64,000 nucleotides of DNA, from the NCBI GenBank assembly GCA_030609325.1, contig JAUWCL010000017.1, positions 1-64,000 of the forward strand, in the 5' to 3' direction. Position 1 is the first letter of the stretch; every line of letters starts with the position of its first letter. Of the stretch, positions 7,632 to 16,182 are shown in pieces. The position numbers and the translations under genes were made by a program. The notes below the pieces were generated by a model. That model was given only the letters and a program-made list of their open reading frames with translations, was not told where the DNA came from and did not search any database. The stretch is from Candidatus Krumholzibacteriota bacterium (GTDB lineage Bacteria; Krumholzibacteriota; Krumholzibacteriia; Krumholzibacteriales; Krumholzibacteriaceae).

Positions 7632-8270
7632 CTACCGATATGGGGTCTCTCGCCTGCCGGTCTTGCACTTCAGGTCTTTCAGTTCGGCATGGACCCGCGC
7701 GGGATTTCCGTACGCCAGAACGTTCGGAGGCAGGTCCTTCGTGACAACAGAGCCGCTGCCAACGAGTGTTTTTTCCCCGATCGTCACGTACGGCACGACC
7801 GTAACGTTGATGCCGAGCCGGCAGCTCTTCTTTAGTACCGGTCCCTTCATGCACTCATCGGATTCCGGACATCCGGGGTGGATATCGTTTGCGATCATGA
7901 CGCCGGGCGCCATGAAGACGCCGTCCTCGATCACGGTGAACTGGGCTATGTAGATGTTGCAGTGGATCTTGACGCCCGTGCCGATCGTGCAGCCGTAGTC
8001 GATGACCGAGTTGTTCCAGATTGAGAGATCATCGCCGATCTCGTTCTGCTCCCTGATCACTATGTTGTGTCCCGTCTCGAGGCCGGCTCCGATGGTGGAG
8101 CCGGCGTATATGACGGTTCCGCTCCGGATCCTCGCGCCTTCCCCTATGACAAGCTCGTCCGAGACGCCGCGCCTCGGCGAAAGGTAGCCGACGAGCGCCT
8201 CGGGGTCTATCTCGCAACCGTGGCCGAGGCGCACGCGCCCCAGCCTGGCATCGACTCGCCTGTCTTCCAT
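7632..8270 (-). CDS. Left-handed beta-helix N-acetyltransferase (WbpD-like)
   Basis: A 212-residue hexapeptide-repeat acyltransferase. Imperfect repeats of the [LIV]-G-x-x-x-x type run from about residue 40 to 185 (IGEGAR, IGAGLE, IGDDLS, IGTGVK, IGEKTL), with the trimer-forming catalytic segment ANDIHPGC near residue 128. Together with the neighbouring Gfo/Idh oxidoreductase and DegT aminotransferase it makes the WbpB-WbpE-WbpD set. In Pseudomonas and Bordetella that set converts UDP-GlcNAc uronic acid to the 2,3-diacetamido sugar, so an amino-sugar N-acetyl transfer from acetyl-CoA is likely here. No wbpA-like dehydrogenase is visible in the window. Confidence 0.82.
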   Translation of the reverse strand: MEDRRVDARLGRVRLGHGCEIDPEALVGYLSPRRGVSDELVIGEGARIRSGTVIYAGSTIGAGLETGHNIVIREQNEIGDDLSIWNNSVIDYGCTIGTGVKIHCNIYIAQFTVIEDGVFMAPGVMIANDIHPGCPESDECMKGPVLKKSCRLGINVTVVPYVTIGEKTLVGSGSVVTKDLPPNVLAYGNPARVHAELKDLKCKTGRRETPYR

Positions 8271-8277
8271 GGTCCTC

Positions 8278-9303
8278 CTATCCCAGGGTCTTGGGATACT
8301 CTATCTCGATTTCAGCGCCGTTCTGCTTCATCGACCTGTCGATCGCGTCGAGGACTATGAGGACCTCGAGCCCGTGCCTTCCGCTGCTCCGCGGCCGGGC
8401 ACCCTCTATGCAGTCGATGAAATGCTGGCACTCCATCTTGAGAGGCTCGGCTTCGTCCAGCTTAGGGATGTGGATATCCCCGTACCTGTACGAGAGCTGG
8501 AATTCGCCGAAGGTGTCGTAGTGCGGGATCACATCCACGCCCTTGTCGTAGATGCGTATCTTTTCGAGACTTGATATATCATCGTAGACGAGCATCTTCT
8601 TACTTCCCACAACTGTCGTAGACCTGATCTTGTTCGGGTTGAGCCATGATACGTGCAGGTTCGCGAGGATCGAATCCGGATAGCGCAACGTGACGAACGA
8701 TACGTCCTGTATCCCGGGCTGGATGTACGAGTGTCCGATTGCGGAAACGGCCACGGGCCTCACTCCCAGGATGTAGTTCATGATCGAGACGTCATGCGGC
8801 GCAAGGTCCCAGACAACATTGATGTCTTCCTGGAAGAGCCCGAGGTTGACCCTTGCCGTCGACATGTAGTGGATGTCGCCCAACTCGCCAGAGCTGATAA
8901 GGTCCTTGACCTTGTTCACTGCGGCCGTGTACACGAAGGTGTGTCCGACCATCAGGGTCCTGTCCTTCTCATCCGCAAGTTCGACGAGTCTTACGCCCTC
9001 CTCGACCGACTGCGTGAGAGGCTTCTCGCAGAAGACGTGTTTGCCGGCCTCGAGGGCCTCGGCAGCAAGCGGGAAGTGAGTAGAGACCGGTGTGGCAATG
9101 ACAACAGCGTCTATGCTCTCATCCTTTATGATCTCCCTGTAATCCGTCGTGACGGCGAGTGACGGATAGAGATGCTTCATGTGTTCGAGGCGGCCCTTGT
9201 CGAGATCACTGCAGATCCTGACATCGGCTCCCTTGAGATTGGTGAAGTTTCTGATCAGATTTGGTCCCCAGTATCCGCAACCTATCACTCCGACTGTAAG
9301 CAA
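8278..9303 (-). CDS. Gfo/Idh/MocA oxidoreductase (WbpB-like)
   Basis: A 341-residue NAD(P)-dependent sugar oxidoreductase. The N-terminal Rossmann motif is GVIGCGYWGPNL, and the family signature HVFCEKPLT, with the catalytic Lys of EKP, is near residue 95. By comparison with WbpB/WlbA it would oxidise C3 of a UDP-amino-sugar uronate, giving the ketone used by the DegT aminotransferase encoded two genes upstream. It lies between the phosphoglycosyl transferase and the acyltransferase genes, 7 bases ahead of the latter. Confidence 0.87.
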   Translation of the reverse strand: MLTVGVIGCGYWGPNLIRNFTNLKGADVRICSDLDKGRLEHMKHLYPSLAVTTDYREIIKDESIDAVVIATPVSTHFPLAAEALEAGKHVFCEKPLTQSVEEGVRLVELADEKDRTLMVGHTFVYTAAVNKVKDLISSGELGDIHYMSTARVNLGLFQEDINVVWDLAPHDVSIMNYILGVRPVAVSAIGHSYIQPGIQDVSFVTLRYPDSILANLHVSWLNPNKIRSTTVVGSKKMLVYDDISSLEKIRIYDKGVDVIPHYDTFGEFQLSYRYGDIHIPKLDEAEPLKMECQHFIDCIEGARPRSSGRHGLEVLIVLDAIDRSMKQNGAEIEIEYPKTLG

Positions 9304-9328
9304 GAGTCCTCCATTCTTTCAGCTTACG

Positions 9329-10111
9329 CTAGCGTCCACCCGTCCCGGCCAGCATCACCGGCACGGTCTTGAGCATGATCTTCAGATCGAGCAGCATCGA
9401 CCAGTTCTCGATATAGTAGATATCCATCATCACCATTTCGTGAAACGTCACCGTGCTGCGTCCGCTGACCTGCCACAGCCCGGTGAGACCCGGCCTGACC
9501 TTCAGCCTCAACTTGTGCCACTCGTCGTAGCACTCGTATTCGTAAGGCAGCGGCGGCCTCGGCCCCACGATCGTCATCTCACCCCTGAGGATGTTGATGA
9601 ACTGGGGCAGTTCATCCAGGCTCGTCTTCCGCAGGAACCCGCCTACGGCGGTGATCCGCGGATCGTCTGTTATTTTATAAACCCTGTTCTTTCCTGCGTC
9701 AAGCGAAGGTTCGGGCTGTCGCCCCTGGATGAAATTGCGCGTAAACTCTCTATGGAGGGAATCGTCACAGTCGATCCTCATCGTGCGGAACTTGAAAAGG
9801 GCAAAGCCCCCCCCATTCTCCCCGATCCGTTCCTGTTTGAAGAAAACGGGACCCTTGGAGGTCAACTTGATCAACAGAGCGATGGCGAGAAAGAACGGGA
9901 ATCCGAGTCCAAGCACCGCCAGAGACGCCAGGATGTCTGTGCTTCTCTTCAGGATTCTGTCGAACCTGCTTCTCCTGAAGATCGCGTGACTCGTCTTGCT
10001 GGCCAGTCCCGCCTTTCCGAATTGCTCGGCGTTGGTGTAATTGTCCAGGGCCGCTGAATACTTTTCCATAGCAGCAATGTCCCGCCTGAAGACCCTAGTC
10101 TCGTATGTCAT
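9329..10111 (-). CDS. Phosphoglycosyl transferase, monotopic (bacterial sugar transferase)
   Basis: A 260-residue member of the WcaJ/PglC/RfbP C-terminal family, which moves a sugar-1-phosphate from a nucleotide sugar to undecaprenyl phosphate and so starts a glycan unit. A hydrophobic re-entrant segment (ILASLAVLGLGFPFFLAIAL) is near residues 63-82. The signatures KFRTM, SLDELPQFINIL, GPRPPLP and RPGLTGLWQVSGR follow in order; the Asp-Glu pair in LDELP is the catalytic dyad of this family. It lacks the extra N-terminal membrane bundle of WcaJ. A second, different copy lies at 35032-35727, so two glycans are probably initiated separately. Confidence 0.9.
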   Translation of the reverse strand: MTYETRVFRRDIAAMEKYSAALDNYTNAEQFGKAGLASKTSHAIFRRSRFDRILKRSTDILASLAVLGLGFPFFLAIALLIKLTSKGPVFFKQERIGENGGGFALFKFRTMRIDCDDSLHREFTRNFIQGRQPEPSLDAGKNRVYKITDDPRITAVGGFLRKTSLDELPQFINILRGEMTIVGPRPPLPYEYECYDEWHKLRLKVRPGLTGLWQVSGRSTVTFHEMVMMDIYYIENWSMLLDLKIMLKTVPVMLAGTGGR

Positions 10112-10150
10112 TAACCGTTATCCTATATTACCCCTCCTTTTGGAACCTGC

Positions 10151-11257
10151 TCAGGCAGACGGGATGCTCTTGATCACCTCGCAAACCTCGTCTACCTGCT
10201 CCTTCTTCAGTTCCGGAAACATCGGAAGTGTAAGGCTTGTTCGCATGAGCTTTTCCGCAACTGGAAAATCTCCTTCCGAATATCCCAGATAAGAAAAGGC
10301 CGGCTGAAGGTGGACCGGTATCGGGTAGTGCTGCCCCCAGCCGATCCCGGCCTCGCTCAGGGCCTTTCCAACTGCTTCCCTGTCACTGCATCCTATTGGG
10401 AATAGATGATATACAGGCTCACAGTCCGTGTGCGTCGCCGCCATCCAGAAGCCGGAGCCCTCGAGATTGGCCTTGTACCGGGCGGCGAGCTGTCTGCGCT
10501 TTTCGTTCCAGTCATCGAGATGCTTCAGCTTCACGCCGAGTACGGCGGCCTGCATCGAATGCAGCCTGTAATTGTAGCCTGGTACCGAATGCTCGTTCTT
10601 GACGATCTGCCCGTGATGTCTCAGCCCCTTGATCATCGCGACGACCTTCGTGTCGGAGGTCGTTACCGCTCCCCCTTCCCCGAACGCTCCGAGGTTCTTG
10701 CTCGGGTAGAAGGAGAAGGCGGCAGCGTCGCCCAGGGAACCGGCGCGGCGTCCCTTGTACCTGGCACCGTGCGCCTGGCATGCATCCTCGAGCACCTTTT
10801 TGCCGTGCCGGGCCGCTATCTCGTTGATCGGGTCCATGTCACAACACTGGCCGAACAGATGGACCGGTATGATGACCTTGGTGTTGCCCGTGATCGCATC
10901 CTCGAGCTTCGACGGGTCCATCAGGCCCGTATCCTCGAGAATGTCCACCACGACCGGCCTCGCGCCGGTCATGGCAATCGCTTCAACTGTGGCAATAAAG
11001 GTGTTTGCTACAGTTATGACCTCGTCACCCTCGCCCACACCGAACGCGATCAGCGCGGAATGAAGAGCTGAAGTGCCCGAACTCGTACCCGCGCAATATC
11101 CTGCACCGCAGAATGCGGCAAACGCCTCTTCGAACTCCTCCAGGCCGGGACCCAGGACGAAAGCGGTGTTGTCGATGACTCCGCTTATTGCCTGATCGAT
11201 CTCCGCCCTGATGGCGTTCGTCTGCTCACCTAGATTGAAAAAGGGGATCTTACCCAT
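10151..11257 (-). CDS. DegT/DnrJ/EryC1 aminotransferase (WbpE-like)
   Basis: A 368-residue PLP-dependent sugar aminotransferase. Visible motifs are the phosphate-binding GTSSGTSALHSAL near residue 57, the cofactor aspartate in EDACQAHGA near residue 157, and the PLP lysine in FYPSKNLGAFGEGG near residue 182. It probably transaminates the 3-keto sugar made by the WbpB-like enzyme, with glutamate as donor. It is first in the minus arm of glycan cluster 1, about 50 bases after a promoter candidate with a perfect TATAAT. Confidence 0.9.
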   Translation of the reverse strand: MGKIPFFNLGEQTNAIRAEIDQAISGVIDNTAFVLGPGLEEFEEAFAAFCGAGYCAGTSSGTSALHSALIAFGVGEGDEVITVANTFIATVEAIAMTGARPVVVDILEDTGLMDPSKLEDAITGNTKVIIPVHLFGQCCDMDPINEIAARHGKKVLEDACQAHGARYKGRRAGSLGDAAAFSFYPSKNLGAFGEGGAVTTSDTKVVAMIKGLRHHGQIVKNEHSVPGYNYRLHSMQAAVLGVKLKHLDDWNEKRRQLAARYKANLEGSGFWMAATHTDCEPVYHLFPIGCSDREAVGKALSEAGIGWGQHYPIPVHLQPAFSYLGYSEGDFPVAEKLMRTSLTLPMFPELKKEQVDEVCEVIKSIPSA

Positions 11258-11315
11258 TGAACAAGCCTCTTACGGTTATTATCCGGACCTTCGTCACCCT
11301 GACCCACGTTCATGT

Positions 11316-11344
11316 ATTATAACACTTTCAGCCATTATTTTCTA
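11316..11344 (-). promoter_or_regulatory. Promoter candidate for glycan cluster 1, minus arm
   Basis: On the minus strand TATAAT (11316-11321) is perfect; 17 bases upstream lies TAGAAA (11339-11344), four of six matching the -35 consensus. Transcription would start near 11309, about 50 bases before the DegT start codon. Confidence 0.5.
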
Positions 11345-11365
11345 CCCCGTAAAACCTGCCATTTT

Positions 11366-11418
11366 TATCGGCGATGTGGCTGCCGGGGCTTTTTTCATTG
11401 CTTCGAGCATCGCCGATA
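11366..11418. repeat. Perfect 11-bp inverted repeat in the divergent promoter region
   Basis: TATCGGCGATG (11366-11376) and its exact reverse complement CATCGCCGATA (11408-11418) are separated by 31 bases that contain a run of six T. It lies between the divergent arms of glycan cluster 1, about 50 bases before the plus-strand glycosyltransferase start. It may be an operator pair for a dimeric regulator, or an RNA stem in the plus-strand leader; no T run follows the right arm, so it is not a simple terminator. Confidence 0.5.
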
Positions 11419-11467
11419 GCCCATAATCCGGCGTCCGGCAGTCTTTTCGCTTTAAATGGAATACGTT

Positions 11468-12526
11468 ATGAGAATCGTAGTCATATCGGAAGAGATCACA
11501 TCCAGGCCTGCCGAGGGACTGCTAGTCTTCCTGATGCACATGTGCAGGTATCTATCGAGCCGGCACGACCTTCTGGTGTTGCATGAGAGGGGCGAGCCTG
11601 ATCCGGACCTCGACACCAGACGGGTCCTGAAGGGCAGGTTCCTCCTCTCGCGCGAGCTGGCCGGCGTCCTCGACTGCTGGAAGCCGGATCTCATCATATA
11701 CACCCCAGCCTCCGGACTGACAGGTTTCGGGATGCTCAGGAGCGTCCTTCTCAAACGCATGGCGGGCAGGCCGGCTATCGTCGTAGCGCTGCAGGCCCGC
11801 GGCACTGGAAAGATACACAGGGCGGTATCCCTCTGGTCAGCGCCGGATCTCGTCCTCTCCCCGGTCAGGGAGATGCGGCAGGCCCTGGATGACCTGAGAA
11901 TCAACGCCGATTTCATAATGCCCGGCTACGACCCGGAACTGTTCCGGCCGGCCGACGCTGAGACGAAGATACGACTGAGGGCCAGTCACGACATCCCCGT
12001 CGACAGGTATATCGTCCTTCACGTCGGGCACGTCAAGGAGAGCAGGAACCTGCAGGCCTTCCTCCGGTACAGGGACTGGGGACCGGACATCCAGCCGGTA
12101 GTAAAGGGGGGAGAGGTCGAGCCCGTATGGCGCGACCACCTCAGGCAGGCGGGCATAATCGTCATAGACGAATATACCGACAATATCCACGAGATCTACC
12201 AGGCGGCAGATCTCTATTTCTTCCCCGTTTCGATCAGGACGGGAGCACTGGAATTTCCGCTCTCCGTAATAGAGGCTTCTGCATGCAATCTGCCCGTCCT
12301 CACAACACGGTTCGGCGCCCTGCCAGAGGTGCTCGAGGACGGCGGCGGCCTCGAATGGTTCTCCGGCGTGGCGGAGATCCCGGGCAAGATAGAAAAGCTG
12401 AGAAGCGTCACTGTCAATACCCATACCAAGGTCGCGGACCTCTCGTGGGAAAGGATATTCGACAGATATCTCACGCCCCACCTCGAAAGCCTCACCTCGC
12501 TTCCCGGCGGAGGTCAGGAGAATTGA
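11468..12526 (+). CDS. Glycosyltransferase family 4
   Basis: A GT-B transferase of about 352 residues. It begins MRIVVISEEITSRPAEGLL; an in-frame ATG 12 bases earlier (11456) is also possible but has no ribosome site, while TGGAA precedes 11468. The C-terminal half shows VLHVGHVKESRNLQAF and a donor-site region FFPVSIRTGALEFPLSVIEA, where the usual EGFG reads GALEFP. The two halves are more divergent than in the neighbouring GT4 enzymes. First gene of the plus arm; its stop overlaps the TTG start of the next gene. Confidence 0.78.
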   Translation: MRIVVISEEITSRPAEGLLVFLMHMCRYLSSRHDLLVLHERGEPDPDLDTRRVLKGRFLLSRELAGVLDCWKPDLIIYTPASGLTGFGMLRSVLLKRMAGRPAIVVALQARGTGKIHRAVSLWSAPDLVLSPVREMRQALDDLRINADFIMPGYDPELFRPADAETKIRLRASHDIPVDRYIVLHVGHVKESRNLQAFLRYRDWGPDIQPVVKGGEVEPVWRDHLRQAGIIVIDEYTDNIHEIYQAADLYFFPVSIRTGALEFPLSVIEASACNLPVLTTRFGALPEVLEDGGGLEWFSGVAEIPGKIEKLRSVTVNTHTKVADLSWERIFDRYLTPHLESLTSLPGGGQEN

Positions 12527-13224
12527 AACGCGTATTCCGACCTGGCGGCCCCGGCAGGATACTCGTCCTCAGCGGACTCGACGGAACGGGCAAATCGACC
12601 CAGGCGACACTACTCGCCGGGCGTCTCGCGGGCGAGGGCATCGAGACGGCGACGGTATGGAACAGATGGTCGCCCGTGGTCACCGCCCCGTTGATCTCGC
12701 TCGCACGAAAACGGATCGACCCGCGGCCCGCCTCCGCCACGGAGGAATACACCGATTTCACGCGTTCTAAGAGACAACGAATGCGGAGCCCGGTGAAGCA
12801 GGCGCTGTGGCAGGCCATGGTCTGGAGCGAGTACACGGTCCAGGTCCATTCCCGCCTTCTCGGCGCCGGGTATCCGCGCAGGGCGATGATCTTCGACCGA
12901 TATGTATACGATACACTGGTGGACATGGCGGTGAACTTCTCTCTCGAGCCTTCCGGTCTCGAGAAGCTATGTTCCCACGCGCTCCTGTCCCTCTTTCCCA
13001 CCCCGGCATCGGTGGTGATCATCGACATCGACCCCGAGACGGGAGCGACGAGAAAGAGCGACGGCACTCCTCCGGAATACCTTGCCGACCGCCGGCCCTT
13101 CTATCTCGAGATCGCGAGGCTGACAGGCGCCGCGGTCGTGGACGGGAACGGCACAATAGAGGAGACTGCGGCCGGTATCTGGGAGGGCTGCTCACGGTGG
13201 AGAGAGAATCTGCTTTCAGGATAA
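12523..13224 (+). CDS. Thymidylate-kinase-like P-loop protein
   Basis: A 233-residue P-loop kinase fold. The Walker A motif GLDGTGKST is near residues 17-25 and a DRYVYDTLVDM segment matches the DRx/LID-side motif of thymidylate kinases. The TTG start at 12523 is chosen because GGAGGT (12509-12514) lies 8 bases upstream and the upstream gene stops at 12526, a 4-base overlap. True Tmk is a housekeeping enzyme; kinases of this type inside glycan clusters are common and may phosphorylate a sugar, a lipid or another small molecule. I cannot name the substrate. Confidence 0.72.
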   Translation: MKRVFRPGGPGRILVLSGLDGTGKSTQATLLAGRLAGEGIETATVWNRWSPVVTAPLISLARKRIDPRPASATEEYTDFTRSKRQRMRSPVKQALWQAMVWSEYTVQVHSRLLGAGYPRRAMIFDRYVYDTLVDMAVNFSLEPSGLEKLCSHALLSLFPTPASVVIIDIDPETGATRKSDGTPPEYLADRRPFYLEIARLTGAAVVDGNGTIEETAAGIWEGCSRWRENLLSG

Positions 13225-13237
13225 CGAGAGGATATCG

Positions 13238-14719
13238 ATGAGAAAAGTCGTCGTGATCGGACTGGACGGGCTGGACTGGCTGGTAGTCAAGTCCCTGATG
13301 GACCGCATGCCCGTAACATCCAGGCTTGCCGGGAAGGGATGGGCCGGTGAGATCGAGGCCGTCTTCCCTCCCGACTCGATACCTTCGTGGATCAGCATAT
13401 TCACCGGGCTCGATCCCAGCGGGCACGGCATCCTGGAATCGGTCGACTACTTCAGGAAGGACGCGAGGCAGTTCTCAGTCGATACGGGAGCGTTCAGGGG
13501 ACGGACATTCTGGGACAGGGCGAGCGACGCGGGCAGGAAAGTCATCGTGGTAAACCCCCTTCTCGCCTACCCCCCATGGGATGTCGACGGCGTCATGGCG
13601 TCGGGTCCCGTATTCATTTCCGGCAGCACGGCGGTCGCACCCGATGGTGCCGCGGGTGATATCGAGATCCCCCCTCTCGGCGGGATAGTCGACTTTCCGG
13701 AAAAAAAGGAACTCGCCGCGTTCTACGAGAAGACTAAGGCCGAGACGATGGCCGTCACCGAGTTCACGGCCAGGCTCATGGAGACGAGAGAATGGGATCT
13801 GACCTTCCTGACCATTCTGACTACTGACAGGGTCTTTCACTTTTTCTGGCGATTCTTCGACAGGGAAGATCCGACCTGGCCAGGTGAAGGAGATCTCAGC
13901 AACGTCATTCCCGATTTCCACGAATTCATCGACCGGTGCGTGGGCAGGCTGGTCGAGGCCGGCGGCGATGACGCCGTCTTCATCCTGATCAGCGATCACG
14001 GTCACGCCATGCGTCCGCCGATGTTCTTCAACCTCAATCAGCTCCTGCTCGATGCGGGATTTCTAGAGAGCAGGATAAAGGGACCGAGACTCCTAAACCC
14101 GAGGTATCTACTCGACAGGACGAAGAACGCCACACTGGAGACCCTGCACAGGCTCGACTTGGAGGACCTCGCGTACCGTTTCGCTCACGTCTTCCCATGG
14201 ACCCGCAAGCTCAAGAAGAGCGATTTCATGACCGAACCGACAGCCAACCTCGCCACCGCATCTTCTTTCGGGGGCACCAACCCGTTCGGAGGCGTAGAGA
14301 TCTCGATCGAGAGATGCCGGGAGGAGTCACTCGACTACGAGGAGGTCAGGAGCAGGATCATAGACCTCCTCCTCGATACCAGGGACAGAGACGGTATACC
14401 GTACTTCCTCTGGGCGAAACGCCGGGAACAGATCTATAACGGAGAGTATATCGACCGCTATCCGGACGTCCTCTACGAGCTTCGTCCGGAGTTCGGGACG
14501 AGCTGGTCGGTACATCTCCCTCTCGTTACTGTCAATCCGCGGCACAGGAAGATATCGGGAGGCCACAGGAAGAACAGCGTCTTCATCGCCGGACCCCTTG
14601 ACGGGATGGGCGTCAGGGAGGAGAACCTCCGCTCGCTCAACCTTCACGCTACGATCCTTGCCCTCCTCGGAGTAGAGGGAGAAAACCTCGCTTCGAAGAG
14701 TATAATCACTGAAGACTGA
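13238..14719 (+). CDS. AlkP-superfamily phosphodiesterase/nucleotide pyrophosphatase-like
   Basis: A 493-residue alkaline-phosphatase-fold hydrolase of the type I phosphodiesterase group. The first metal site is VIGLDGLDW (residues 5-13), the nucleophile region PDSIPSWISIFTGLDPSGHG is near residue 48, and a later ISDHGHAM near residue 248 gives further metal ligands. No signal peptide is visible, so action in the cytoplasm is likely. Members of this group occur in archaeal and bacterial glycan clusters; proposed roles include phosphoglycan or nucleotide-sugar hydrolysis. It follows the kinase-like gene by 13 bases. Confidence 0.8.
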   Translation: MRKVVVIGLDGLDWLVVKSLMDRMPVTSRLAGKGWAGEIEAVFPPDSIPSWISIFTGLDPSGHGILESVDYFRKDARQFSVDTGAFRGRTFWDRASDAGRKVIVVNPLLAYPPWDVDGVMASGPVFISGSTAVAPDGAAGDIEIPPLGGIVDFPEKKELAAFYEKTKAETMAVTEFTARLMETREWDLTFLTILTTDRVFHFFWRFFDREDPTWPGEGDLSNVIPDFHEFIDRCVGRLVEAGGDDAVFILISDHGHAMRPPMFFNLNQLLLDAGFLESRIKGPRLLNPRYLLDRTKNATLETLHRLDLEDLAYRFAHVFPWTRKLKKSDFMTEPTANLATASSFGGTNPFGGVEISIERCREESLDYEEVRSRIIDLLLDTRDRDGIPYFLWAKRREQIYNGEYIDRYPDVLYELRPEFGTSWSVHLPLVTVNPRHRKISGGHRKNSVFIAGPLDGMGVREENLRSLNLHATILALLGVEGENLASKSIITED

Positions 14720-14818
14720 GCTTCCCTCTCATCGCCTTGACAACAGGCGCCGGTTGCGATTACAGTCATCACGTCCGTTCCCGGCGGCGGACCGGAACCA
14801 GCAAGGAAGGAGTCATCG

Positions 14819-15274
14819 ATGATAGACGGTGTTAATGTAAAGAAACTGAGGGTAATTTCGGACGAGCGCGGAAGGCTGATGGAGATGGTGCGTTCGGATG
14901 ACGACGATTTCGTGAAGTTCGGACAGGTGTACATGACAACATGCTACTACGGCGTGGTGAAGGGATGGCACTGGCACAAGATCCAGACCGATTACATGAC
15001 TGTAATAGACGGCATGATGAAAATCGTACTCTATGACAACAGGGACGACTCACCGACGAAGGGCGAAGTCAACGAATTCTTCGCCGGGACGCACAATCCA
15101 GTAAGGATCACCATTCCTCCCGGCGTCTGCCACGGCTTCAAATGCATCGGCGGCGGAGAGGCCGTCGTAATCAACACAGTTACCGAGCCGTACGACTACG
15201 ACGATTCGGACGAGTTCAGGATCGATCCGCACGACAACGACATCCCGTACGACTGGGAGCGCAGCAACGGCTGA
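14819..15274 (+). CDS. RmlC-like cupin (dTDP-sugar 3,5-epimerase family)
   Basis: A 151-residue single-domain cupin related to dTDP-4-dehydrorhamnose 3,5-epimerase. The segment VVKGWHWHKIQTDYMTVIDG corresponds to the RGLHxQ..QxKLVxVxxG region of RmlC, and VCHGFKCIGGGEAV to the second conserved His-containing strand. It is shorter than classical RmlC (about 180 residues), so it may be a 3- or 5-epimerase only, or an isomerase of the FdtA type. The next gene is an RmlD-like reductase, which supports a deoxysugar pathway. A good ribosome site (AAGGAAGGAG) precedes the ATG. Confidence 0.78.
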   Translation: MIDGVNVKKLRVISDERGRLMEMVRSDDDDFVKFGQVYMTTCYYGVVKGWHWHKIQTDYMTVIDGMMKIVLYDNRDDSPTKGEVNEFFAGTHNPVRITIPPGVCHGFKCIGGGEAVVINTVTEPYDYDDSDEFRIDPHDNDIPYDWERSNG

Positions 15275-15293
15275 TCACGGCAGGTGATACGCT

Positions 15294-16160
15294 TTGAAGA
15301 AGATCTACGTTACCGGCGCCGACGGGATGCTCGGCAAAGCTCTAGTACCCCTTTTCCGAACGGCATATGAGGTCAGGGGGACCGACCTTCCCGAATACGA
15401 TATTACCGACGCCGCGGCAATAAGAGAAGACATAAGCTCCTTCTCCCCCGACATCGTCATCCACCTCGCCTCGATGACCGACGTTGATGGATGCGAGACC
15501 GATCCTGAGACGGCCCGCAGTGTAAATGCGGAAGGCACGGAAAACGTCGCAGTTTCGTGCCTCGACTGCGGCGCAACGATGATTTACCTGAGCACTGGAA
15601 TGATCTACAACGGACGGAAGCCGGTTCCGTATATCGAGTACGACTCGCCCGATCCGGTCAATACATACGGACGCACGAAATACGAGGGTGAACTGGCCGT
15701 CAGGAAGCACCTGCGCAACTACTTTATCTTCAACACGTGCTGGATATTCGGCGGAGGGCCCGAAGACAAGAAATTCGTCGCGAAGATAATCGAGCTCGGA
15801 AGAGAAAGGGACAGGCTCGAGATCGTCGACGACACATTCGGTTCTCCGACATACACGTTAGATCTTTCACGCGCGATATTCGAATTTATTGGGCAAGGCG
15901 ACTTCAAGTCCAAGTACGGGCGCTACCACTGTGCCGGAAGGGGCTGCGTCAACCGCCTCGAACTTGCCCGCGAGATATTTTCAATCGCCGGCATCGAGAA
16001 CTGCAAGCTCGTTCCCGTCTCTTCGGAAAAATTCGACCTGCCAGCGCCCAGGCCGCGGATGGAAGCGCTGAGCAACTTCTCCCTCGACCTGCTCGGCCTT
16101 CATCTGATGAGGGACTGGCGGGAGGCTCTCCGGGATTACGTGACGTCGACTTTCATCTGA
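15294..16160 (+). CDS. RmlD-like NAD(P)-dependent sugar reductase
   Basis: A 288-residue short-chain dehydrogenase/reductase. The nucleotide motif is VTGADGMLGKAL (residues 6-17), and the active-site set is Ser-Thr in YLSTGMIYNG plus YGRTKYEGE (YxxxK). By family it would reduce a dTDP-4-keto sugar to the final deoxysugar. The start is TTG at 15294, with AGGTGA a few bases upstream. RmlA-, RmlC- and RmlD-like genes are clustered here, but no RmlB 4,6-dehydratase is in the window, so the sugar cannot be named as rhamnose. Confidence 0.85.
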   Translation: MKKIYVTGADGMLGKALVPLFRTAYEVRGTDLPEYDITDAAAIREDISSFSPDIVIHLASMTDVDGCETDPETARSVNAEGTENVAVSCLDCGATMIYLSTGMIYNGRKPVPYIEYDSPDPVNTYGRTKYEGELAVRKHLRNYFIFNTCWIFGGGPEDKKFVAKIIELGRERDRLEIVDDTFGSPTYTLDLSRAIFEFIGQGDFKSKYGRYHCAGRGCVNRLELAREIFSIAGIENCKLVPVSSEKFDLPAPRPRMEALSNFSLDLLGLHLMRDWREALRDYVTSTFI

Positions 16161-16182
16161 CTGCGCCGGCCGCGGATCAGTC
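16159..16182. terminator. Hairpin between convergent genes
   Basis: The 16-base gap between the RmlD-like gene and the convergent RmlA-like gene sits inside a GC-rich hairpin: GACTG and CAGTC close an inner CGC/GCG stem. It overlaps both stop codons and could act from both strands, but neither side has a good T run. Confidence 0.35.

Noticed and set aside
14737-14765. A TTGACA before the RmlC-like gene as a promoter
   Set aside because: The hexamer 17 bases downstream (TTACAG) matches only two of six consensus positions, so read-through from the upstream operon is as likely.
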